This document shows, piece after piece, positions 12,801 to 24,800 of a stretch of DNA of 64,000 nt (position 1 is the stretch's first letter; each line of letters starts with the position of its first letter). The stretch is from assembly GCA_905234645.1 (NCBI GenBank), contig CAJOIS010000001.1:62001-126000 (forward strand). The letters are read 5' to 3'. The translations under genes were made by a program, and so were the position numbers. The stretch is from an uncultured Bacteroidales bacterium (GTDB lineage Bacteria > Bacteroidota > Bacteroidia > Bacteroidales > F082). A model generated the notes under the pieces. The model was not told where the DNA came from. It made no database searches and worked only from the letters and a program-made list of their open reading frames with translations.

Positions 12801-15800
12801 GGTAAAGGTTTTGAGTCTGACGAGTTCCAGGATTACTGTAACGTCGACAGCACCAACGTCCAGATCCAAGGCAGCAATGTGCTCGGTGAAGTGTACGGCG
12901 GCGCCGAAAACGGCCACGTTGTCTACGACACCAGAGTCTTCGTGAATGGCGGTACCATCGGCACCATCGGCAACACCGGCTACGACGGCAACGTCTTCGG
13001 CGGCGGAAAGGGTAGTGGTGAAGGAATTGCTTCCACCATCGATGATCCGAATCCGGATGCGGAAGAGCCAACATACGAATATGTCACATTGAATCTCTAC
13101 AAGCACTGCGGCCGCGTGGGCGGCAACACCTACGTCAAAGTGACGGACGGCTACATCAAAGGCTCCATCTACGGTGGCGGCAGCTTGGCCCTCACCGGTG
13201 TGAACGAGGAAGGCGAGTTCCCGTACGATCCTCAACATCCTGAACAATGGGCTATCGCCGACCACGGCAACACCTTCATCACCGTCAAGGGTACAAGCAC
13301 CATGCTGGGTACCGATGACGCGGATGACCTGTTGCACACCGATGCCAGTGTCGGCGACATCTTCGGTAGCGGTAAGGGCGACATCGATAACTACGACAAT
13401 GTCCTCGCAGGCCGTACCACCAACGCCACCGTCAATGTTTCCGGAAGCCCGACCATTCACGGTACGGTTTTCGGTGGTGGTGAGATGGCCGGCGTGGGTT
13501 GGTGGGGCACCGATGGTAAGTTCTTTGGCAACGCAGACCATGGTATGACAGGTAAGACCAATGTTACCATCAATGGTAGTCCCGTCATAGGTACAGCGAC
13601 TGAGTTTACGTTGACTCCTGCGGCTAATCCTGATGATAACTGGTGGACCATGTTCGAGAACGGCAAGATAGTGCACTCCTGCACGGGTAACGTCTTTGGC
13701 GGCAGCCAGGGCGACGTGTATCCGAAGTTCGGCCACTGGGTCTCCATGGGCCGTTCCCGCGAGGCTGAAGTCAACATCAATTTGGGTGATAATGGTCTGA
13801 TCAGAGGCACTGTCTATGGCGGCGGTGAGCAGGGTTCCGTGATTGGCGACACCAAAGTCACCATCGATGGTACCGGCACCATCGGTACTCATATCACAAC
13901 AGGTACTGGTGCAGGTACAGGTAACGATTATTACTATGGTGGCGTCTTCGCTGCCGGTTATGGTAGCGATGACCCTTATGAGAATGACGACGAGATCCAT
14001 CCCAACGACTCCACCATCCACCGCAGAGACGTTTTGCATCTGGATTGGACGCCTGGTGTCATGGCCGGTCGTGTGTATGGTGATGCCCAGGCCGACATCC
14101 TCGGTTGCACCATCCTCGGTGGTATCTATGGCGGTGGTGAAAGAGCCTACGTGGGTTACGAGCGTAGCAACACCTATGGTAACGTTACCGTCAACATCGG
14201 TTCAAGAAGTGTAGTCAACTCAGGCCAGGGTGGCTCAAAAGACGACCCCACCTACACCTACTCTGGTAATGCCGACCTCGTCCATTCCGATGTGTTTGGC
14301 GCCAACAAGTATGCTGGCACACCTTTCGGCAATACCTATGTGAATGTCTATCAGACGAAACATACTGCGGCAAATACTTGCCCGACGCTTCCCGCACAAT
14401 ATGATACATGGACGCATGACCTGATGACAGCCAATACGGCTGGTAATTCACCCTTCACGCAAGCACAACAATACGCCATCCACTCCGTCTTCGGCGGTGG
14501 CGACAGGTCGCACTACATCCCGCATCAGAACAAGCACGCCCACGTGCATGTGTACACCTGCTTGAACACCATTGAAGACCTCTTCGGCGGATCCAATGCC
14601 GCTGACATTGGTGCACACAACAATACCTACGAAACCAATGCCAACCTCACCGTTGATGGCGGTCGTTTCAACCGCGTGTTCGGTGGTGGTAACGGTTTGT
14701 CGGCGACGCAAGCCGCTAACATCCATGGTGCAGCTATCACCTACATCGATGGCGGTTTGATCAACCAACTCTTCGGTGGCAGTAACAATTTCGGCAACAT
14801 CCACGACATTCAGTTGGACATCGCCGATACTCCTTCCGGTTGCAACCAGTATGTCGATGAGACCTACGGTGGTGGTAACGAGGCTCCCCACGACGGCGAT
14901 GTCGTCGTCAACGTCACTTGCGATCAAGGTTTGATCGGCCACGTCTTCTATGGTGGTGCCAACCATGGTGCCATCAATGGTAACCTTACCGTCAATGTGG
15001 CGGGCGGTAAATTCGACCTTGTCTTCGGTGGCTCGAAGAATGGTTCGGTCAACTACTATACACAAAATTATGTCAATGATTATAATGCGCTACATTTGGT
15101 AAATCCGCAGCAACCAGGAGTGTATGTGGATGGCTTTACGCCAATTACAACGAATGACGGTGGTAACATCACCCTCAACCTCTATGGTGGTAAGATTTAC
15201 GAAGCTGCCTACGGTGGTAATGACGAAGGCGGTATCATTAAGGGCAAGATCACGATCAACGTGCTTGACAACATATCTGGTGATTGTAAACTTGATTTGC
15301 AAGACTTGTATGGTGCAGGTCGTAATGCGGCCTACGCACCCGTGACTCCGGGCGACGAGCCGCAGCCGATCACTGACCAACTGTGGCCTGAAGTGAACGT
15401 CATCCATGGCACGGTGAAGGGCAACGTCTTTGGCGGTGGTCATGGTGCCACGGCTACGGTGACGTCCAACCCCGTGGTCAACATCGGCTATGACGCTAGC
15501 ATGGCACAATACGTTTCTACTAATCCGCTGGACGTCAATTATTTTGAAGATCCGGCTACCAACGCTACCGCTACCGTCCTGGGTTCTGTCCTCGGCGGCG
15601 GCAACCAAGCCCAAGTGGTTGGCAATACAAACGTGTACGTCAGGAAAGACAACACCATTATCGGTGATAAACTGAACTTTGCACAACGTTATGTGACGGA
15701 CAGAAACTTCCACGAAGTCATTAACTTCGGCAATGTCTTCGGCGGCGGTTTCGGTTTTGAAGGTGAAAACCCCACTAGCGACGACGTTAATTTGGGTAAA

Positions 15801-18800
15801 GTGACGGGCAACACCAACGTCACCATCAATGGCGGCACCGTGCGCCACAACGTGTACGGTGGTGGTCGTATGGCTACGGTGGGTGGCACCGCCAATGTCA
15901 CGGTCGAGGGCACGGCCCTTATCGGCCCCAAGAAAGCCGACCTGACCCAAAGTACGGATGCTGAAAAGCTGATCATGAAAGAAAAACTTGGCCTGGACCA
16001 CACTCCGTCAGATGCTGAGTTTATCAACTATTCCTTCAAGTACCTCGGTGGCAACGAAGGCAGCGTGTATGGCGCTGGTCGTGGCAAGTGTGAACCTGCC
16101 TACGACAACTTCGCTTATGTCAACGCCACCAATGTCATCATTGGCGGCAACGCCCAAGTGGTCAGCGGCGTGTTCGGCGGTGCCGAGAACGGCCGTGTGA
16201 CTACCGATACCGAAGTCACCATCGGTAGGCAGAATACTGACAACGATGCCCCCATCATAGGCGGTATTCCGTATCACGATGCTGGAACATACACTGTGCC
16301 AAAAAACTCAGACGTCGTGTCAGAAGTGTCCAGCATTGATGGTGAGTATATGGGTGTCAGTCGTACCATCTCCAATGCCGACAGCGAAACCGCAGAAGAT
16401 ATTTACGGCGTAGGCGCTTGCATCTTCCGTGGCGGTGTGTTCGGCGGTGGTCGTGGTACCGATACCTATGAGGTAGATCATATTCCTACGTTCAATCGCA
16501 CTGCAGGTTGGGTGAAAGGCAACTCCAATATCACCATCAACAAGGGCGCGATTTTCGGCAAGGTCTATGGCGGTGGTACCATCGCCTCGGTGGGTACCTT
16601 CGCGTACACGAATATACCTGCTAATCCTACTACACATACACCTGCTTATGATAGTATCTCAGGTTACACATCAGGCACCGGCAAGGCCACGGTCATCGTC
16701 AACGGTGGTCAGATTGGTGTCGGCGGCATCAACGATGGCGATGTGTTTGGCGGCGGTTTGGGCGTGGCCATGCAACCTGGGCACGAACTTACCCGTCTGG
16801 CTTATGTGGGTGAAACAGATGTGCAAATCAAGCCTGGTGCGGTCGTCAAGAGCAATGTGTATGGCGGCGCAGCTTCCGGCCACGTGCAAGGCGAAGCCCA
16901 CGTTACGGTGGACGGCGCCACCATCGGTGTCCAAGGCCAATACGGCTGGCACGGCAATGTGTACGGCGGCGGCGGCGGTACAGAACGTTACATCAAGGTG
17001 AATGCTCAAGGTCAACCGATTACCGTCAATAATCAGCCGGTACAGCACATGAGCATCTCGGCCGGCCGTGTGTTCGGTAGCACGTATGTTACCATCAACC
17101 AAACCGATAAGAATTATCCTACCGTCATCACAAATAGCGTTTATGGCGGTGGTGCGGCTGCTTCGGTGGGTGGTTATAGACTTGGTAATCCTCAATATGT
17201 AGGAGCGAATGCCATCATCGACCAAAACGTGAAATGTCAGGTGGATATCACCGGCGGCACCATCGGTGTCGATGGCAATGACAACGGCATGGTGTACGGC
17301 TCGGCACGTGGTTTCGTCAAAAATGACAAAGCCACCGATAACTTCGATACCTTCGCCGACAGCTTGTCGTATGCCGTTCAAACCATCGTCAATATCGGTA
17401 CGAAGACGGTGTCCGAAGATAACCCGCCTGTGATTACCTATGGCGGCGATGCTGTCATCAAGGGCAATGTCTACGGCTCTGGTGACAACGGCCACGTGGT
17501 TCTCAATACCAACGTCAACATCTATGGCGGCACTGTTGAGGGTAACGTGTTCGGCGGCGGTAGTGGCGACGAGAAATACTTAGACGAGAATGACAAAGAA
17601 CAGTACAACGCCTACTCAGGCGATGTGTCTGGCAACACCAATGTCAACATCTATCGAGGTACCATCTTGAAGAATGTCTATGGCGGCGGTGAGATTGCCT
17701 CGTTGATGAATCCTTACACCAGTCCTGTTTCCTACGGTACTTCCAATGTCACCATCGAGGGCGGCGTGATTGGTGTTGAGCTAATCGGCACTCCCCAAGA
17801 GCAAATCGATGGCGGCATCGTGTTTGGCGGCTGTTATGGTTTGGCGGGCGACAACTATGAAGGCTACTCCAACGTTGGCAATGCCAATGTCACCATCAAG
17901 GGCGGCACCATCTACAACGCAGTGTTCGGCGGCGGCGACAATGGCCATGTCAAGGGCAATACTGTGGTCGCCATCAGTGAGGACGTTTCCACCATCCCCA
18001 CCATCATCGGTCAGAAGCTCACGATGAGAGAACTTATCGTCGACAGCTTGGCTTTGGCCAGGACGCACATCTATACGGGTAGTGTGTTGGGTGGTGGACG
18101 TGGTACGGGTACCATCGCAGGCGGCATGCATAGTGAAATCACTGGCCGCGTGTATGGCAACGCCACGGTCACCGTTTCGGGCGGCACCATCCGCCACGCT
18201 GTGTACGGCGGCGGTGGCTTGGCTTCGGTGGGTACCTATACCTTAGGTGACGACGGTCTTCCTGTGTTCACTTCAGGAGGTACGACTACCGTCACCGTCA
18301 ATGGCAACGCCTTGATCGGTCCGAAGAAAGAAGACTTGTTGATTGGGTTGCTTGATCCCGAGGATCCCTATTACATTGAGGAGATGGGAAGAGCAAGAAC
18401 CGCTTTGGGTATTCCTGACGGTCAACAATTTACATCAGATGATTATAGAAATGTGGCCTTCAGGCTCTTGGGCCTCAACGAAGGTTGGGTGTTTGGCGCA
18501 GGCTGCGGTTTGGCCAGTAACGAGTTTGATGATCCCACCCACCCGCACTATAATCTGTATCATGACGATCTCAATAAGCTGACCTTCAACAAGAATACGA
18601 TTGTCAATATCGGCGGTAATGCACAGATTGCAGGTGTCGTGTTCGGCGGCGGCGAAAACGGTCGCGTCATGACCAGCACCGAGGTCAACATCACTGGCGG
18701 CGTCATAGGCGGTATCCCGCTGCATGGTGGCGGAGCCTACACCGTTCCGGCGGTCTCAAGCACCATGGACGGCGAGTATAAGGATGTTGAGCTCGACTTC

Positions 18801-21800
18801 CCCGAGAAATGGAGCGAAATCTTCGAAGACGAGTACGGCGCAGGTCGTAACGCCTTCCGTGGCTCGGTCTTCGGCGGCGGTAAGGGTTCTGATACCATTG
18901 TCCGCCTCGACTTAACCAAGCCCGAATACCGTTATAGCCGTATGGCTGGCCAAGTGTTCGGCAGCACCAACGTCAACATCAGTGCCGGTACGATTTACGG
19001 CATGGTGTATGGCGGCGGCGCTATTTCGAATGTTGGTAAGGTCACCTATGACAACAACACTGGTGCTGTTACCGCCGTCACAGGTGGCGCCTGCAATGTT
19101 ACCATCACAGGCGGTACCTTAGGCAGTGACAATGGTGCAACGAACATCGACGACAACACCATTGGCCTGAACAACGGTAATGTGTTCGGCGGCGGTCTCG
19201 GTCGTGTGGGTGCTCCCGAAAGCTCCATTGTGAACGTCTCGTACGCAGGTAGCACCAAGGTCGAAGTCAAGGACGGTGCCCACGTCCCAGGCAGCGTGTT
19301 TGGCGGCTCGGCCAACGGCCACGTGATGGGCGACTCCCATGTCATCATCGACGGCGAGGAGACGGTCATCGGTACCCCTGGTAGGGGCGGATGGCACAGC
19401 AACGTCTATGGTGCAGGCGGTGGACAACACCGTTATAATATTGTGAGGACAAAAATTGATCCTGTCACTCATGAACCGATAATAAACTCACAAACTAATC
19501 AACCAGAAACAGAAACCATCAGACACTTGAGTATCACCTCGGGTCGTGTGTTCGGCAACACCAAGGTCGAAATCAAGAATGGTACGGTGCTTCACAATGT
19601 CTATGGCGGCGGTGCCATCGCTTCGGTGGGTACTTACAATATTTCTGGTACTGATGTTTCCGTTGGTGCAAACACCGGTAAGTCTGAAGTCTTCGTCAAG
19701 GGCGGCACCATCGGTACCAATGGCGACAACAACGGTATGGTGTACGGCTCGGCCCGTGGCATTATCTGCAATCCTGCTGCCTCGGCTTATCCTGAGTGCT
19801 TCTTGGACAGCCTGGCGTATGTGGCTAACTCCGAAGTCACCATCGGCACTGCAAACGGCGGCTTTGGCGACCTCAAAGTGAACGGCTCCGTGTATGGTGG
19901 TGGCGAGAACGGCCACGTGTACCAGAAGGCCAAGGTGGATGTCTATAGCGGCACCATCGGCTGTACGGCCGGTGAGTATGCTACTGCCACCAATTCTACT
20001 TTAACAGGTTACGACCCGACATGGTTGAAGAAGAAGTTCCCGTATCGCGGCAACGTCTACGGCGCAGGTTGCGGTACCGACACTTACGATCCTGACCACG
20101 ACACGCTGTCCTTCAGCAAAGGCGCTGGTCTGGTCCAGGGCCAAACCGAAGTCAACATCCATGGCGGCTATATCAGCCGTAACGTGTATGGCGGCGGCGC
20201 CATGGCCACGGTGGGTGACATCACAGCCTTTGTTGAACGTCATAAGACGAACAATGGCCCATCGCTTGACACGCTCAGCTGGCCGATGCAACTCACCTTT
20301 GATGGAGAAGGAAATAACCAAACGGGTAAGGCTGTTGTCAACATTTATGGTGGCCACATCGGCACGGTGGCGGCTCCCGAAGCGGCTTCCGGCAATGTGT
20401 TCGGCTCGTCGCGCGGTAAGGCTGCCGACCGTTACAAGATGGCCTACTTCGCCAACGTCCGCGAGGCTCACGTCAATGTGAATTTCGACACTGCACCTGA
20501 AGGCAACACGTTTGATGAAGGAACTGTCGACTGCATCGTGGGTTCGGTGTATGGCTCAGGCGAGAGCGGCCACGTGTATGAGGACACCTACGTCACCATA
20601 GAGAACGGCCTCATCGGAGGTTCCGTGTTCGGCGGCGGCGATGGTACCGAGTTATATAAAGATGTGCTGTTGGACGGTACTACCAACGCACCTTATCCAG
20701 CCAACGTGCGCAGCATCACTGCTGGTAAGGTGTATGGCAACACCAACGTCACCATCAGTCAGGCATCAGGCAAAGCCACCTACATCAAACACAACGTGTA
20801 CGGTGGAGGCAACTTGGCCTCGGTGGGTAAGGGCAACTATTTCGGTTACGGCGAGGGTGGCGACGAAAGCACCGATGGACTCTGCACCGTGGAAATCACG
20901 GGCGGCACCATCGGCACCAACGGTTACATCGCTGCGAACGAAACCGTGCTCAACGGCTTTGTGTTTGGTTCGTCGAAAGGCACCACCTATAAGAATTTCA
21001 CCCAGGAGGAGCGCTACAAGTACACCCGCGACTTCTTCCTTGGCTATGCCAACAGTACCAATGTCACCATTGGTGGTACCACGGTGAAAGGCTCGGTGTT
21101 TGGCGGCGGCAATGACGGCCATGTGCGTTTGTCCACTATTGTCAACATCAACGAGGGCAGCGTGATTGGTGTGGCATACGATCCTAATGCTGGTTTGGGT
21201 CAACCCACTGCCGACATTTGGAAGTATCGCGGCAACGTGTACGGTGCCGGTAGAGGTGTCGACAGAATCGAAAGCACCAACGGCTATTGCTTCTCCGCAG
21301 GTTCCGTCACGCGCTACACGACGGTCAACGTCAATGGCGGTACCATCCACAACAATGTGTATGGCGGCGGATCCTTGGCCACTGTCGGCCCGCCTGAAGG
21401 CTATACTGACGAATCGCTCTGCACGGTCAATATCTACAACGGTAACATTGGTACCCAAACGGATGTGACCACTTACAGCTACGGCGGTAATGTCTTTGGC
21501 TCCTCGCGCGGTGAGCTTGGTGGTGGAGAGACTGCTCTTCTCAACCTTATGGCTTCGGCCAAGGAAACCTACGTGAATATAGGTTATCCGAATGGAACTG
21601 GCAATCCGCAGGTTTATGGCTCCGTCTTTGGCGGCGGCGATAACGGCCACGTGAACACGCATACCACCGTTTGCGTCAATGCGGGCCATGTCGGCTTCAA
21701 CGGCCAGAGTGCCACTAACACCTATAGCGGCAATGTGTTCGGCGGTGGTAATGGCACCGACACGGGTACTAATCAAGATGGTATTGTCAAGGGCCACACG

Positions 21801-24800
21801 AGAGTGTTCGTCAAGGGCGGTACCGTTCACCGCGATGTCTATGGCGGTGGCAACACCAGCATAGTGACCGCTGAACGTGTGGTCACGATTGAGGGTGCCA
21901 ACACTGTTGTCAAGGGCGATGTGTATGGCGGTTCCAACAACGGCATCGATGCCAAGGCCTACACCAGCCTGAAGACTGTGAACGTGCGCGGCGGCCAGAT
22001 CAATGGTAATGTCTTCGGCGGCAGCCACAATGCCAAGGAGAGCAATGCCGACGATGCTCAGGATAAGTGGTCCGGATTCGTCAACATTACGGGCGGCATC
22101 ATCGGCCAAGATGTGTTTGCTGCCGGTAACGGTGGCGACGTGAAGGGTTCGCTTTGCGTCAACATCGGTAAGGAAGCCGTCGTCCATGCGCCTACCTATG
22201 TTAATTTCAATGCCCCGGGTGGCCCTAACACTGACAATCCCAGTGCCAACCAGTACTATAACGTCAAGGAGGATGGAACGACCTACAATGACTTGAATGA
22301 GTCTACTGAGGATGACCTTCCGATTGGCAAGCTGATTGTTCACGGTGATGTGTACGGTGGTTCACACCACTATGGCAACACCAACACTCCAAGCTGGAAC
22401 CACTACGATGTGAACGGCTTCAGCGTGGTGTTCCTCGATGGCGAGGGCTACGACACGGAGAATAATGAAACTACCAATACTTCGCTTATTGGCCAAACTG
22501 GCTGGAAGCCCTTCATGAACCTTGAAAAAGGTATCTATGGTAGTGGCAAGCAATGTGAGTCGGGACAACTCATTATGCCATACGGTCAATCGGAAGCCCG
22601 TGGCATCGTCATCAAGGATTACGGCCATCGTACCAACAATGCTGACAGCCAGATGACGGGCGCCACCCGTGACTTGACTACCATCCAGCGTGGCGGCATC
22701 GTGGTGCTCGACAACACCAATATCCACTTTACCGGTGCTGCCCCCATCAGCAGACCTGACTATACAACCAAGTATGCTGTGAGTAGAGCCAACTTGGGCT
22801 TCTATTGCCTCAATGGCAGCGGTATCGTGTTGGGTTCCAGCATGGCGAACGACTCGGTCATCATCGATTCCGTCAGGATTGTCAAGAGTATGTATCTGCC
22901 GGCAGGCGAGTCGGTATATCAGAATGTTTTGGGTGGTGCTTCACAAACCAACTGGGAGACCGTGGGCATCCAAGAAGACAACGGGACGGCCAAGTTGTAT
23001 CGTCTGACCAATACGGGCACTACGGACAATCCTGTGATTACACCCGTAGAATTGACGGCGGCACAGGAGAACGTCATTGTCTTCTACGACAAGTCGAAGA
23101 TGAGGGTGCGCTATAAGCAAGGCAATGAAACCATGTACGGCCAGTTGCAGGGCTTCTTCCGCATGAGTGCCGATCCTAATATCTATTATCCGGAAAACAT
23201 CACGGAGAGCTTTGCCTACGCCCGCCCGAAGATTACCGACGGCAGTCCTGAGCAAGGCAATGCGTCGGACGGCGGTTTCCTGAGCTACACCAGCTCCTAC
23301 AACACCTTCACCGACAATGGTGCGGTTTACACCAAGACGAAGCAGTATCCTTACCTCAACGTCCTGGATTTCAGCAAGGGCGACCGTACGGACTACCGTA
23401 TGTGGGTGAACGCCCCGATGAGCGGACCGCGCTGGTATGTGGACGGCACCCGTGGCTGGGGTCGCGATGAGTTGAAGAGCGTTGACAACCAGGCTGGCCA
23501 GTATCCTGACAAGCCGAAGAAGACCCTCTTCGGTAAGAACGGCACCGTTGGCACGGGTATCATCTCCGACTGGTATACGGATAATGATCACAAGTACCTG
23601 AATTTCGATTACACGAAGGACATCATCTATGTGGTTGGCGCTTTGTCGGCCCAAGATGAGCAGGAGATCTTGCGCAGCGCATCCTACGAAGTTGAAAATG
23701 AAAACTTGGTCTTGGTGCCTCATACAAATGTCCCGTTGAAACTCTATCGTTACCCGGGTGGCCATGTCATGAGCAATGGCTCGGTGGATAACACTAATGC
23801 TGCTACAACAACGGTTACTCCGACTTGGGGTGCCACAGGCGAGGCCGGTCCTGGCGCGAACTATGGTGCCATGCTCGACGTGCAAGGAAACCAGAGCGTC
23901 ACCTTGCAGAACGTGACCATGGATGGCTTGTATGGCTATACGACTACTCAGAGCGGCAATACCCCGTCGGAGGTGGAAACCCACATGATTCCTGCGAGCT
24001 TCAATCCGACGCTGACCACTGAGCCTCTGATCGTGACCCACGCCGGATCCACGCTCAACCTCAGCGAAGGCACCGAACTAAAGCGCGGCTACAACGGCAC
24101 GAGCCCGGATTGGTACGCCAATGCGTTCTACAATGACGCGACGTTGACAACGGGCCACCAAGGCGGCGCCATCTATGTGGACGGCAGCGTGAATAGCAAC
24201 GGCACGGATGCCGGCGCTCAGGTGAACGTGAGCGGCAAGGTGTTCATCACCGACAACCATCAAGGCGTGACGGTTGGTGACGCCACTCAGGTCATCGCCA
24301 GCAACGTGTATCTGCCCACCTTCGCCAAGTACATCAACATCACGGGTGCCTTGGATGCAACCTCGCGTATCGGCGTGACCAGCCCGAGGGCCAATGAAGG
24401 CGACGACTATACGTACAACACCTTGTCGCCTGTGGCCAAGGCTACTAACGCTACGATGGCAGCAAACACTTGGGCGCAGTGCAATGTCTACGATGACCAA
24501 GGCTGGTTCTTCGTCAATGGCCACAACCTTGGCGAAAACGGTCAGAGAACCACTTACTACAATCCGTCGAGCACCAGCAAGACCGATAATATGAATGAGT
24601 ATTTGTATCTCGGTTGGACCTGGGCCAATGTCGTCCGCAGCAATCCTGGTACGGACAGCTATGAGGAAACCCTGTCTGGCGAGACTGTGACGGGTGTCAC
24701 CGTCAAGGACGAGAAAGGCTTGGCTTGGCTCATCAGCAAGGTGAACGGCATGAATGATCAGACCGCCTTCACGCAGGCCGTTCCGGTTGAGCAAACCGGC

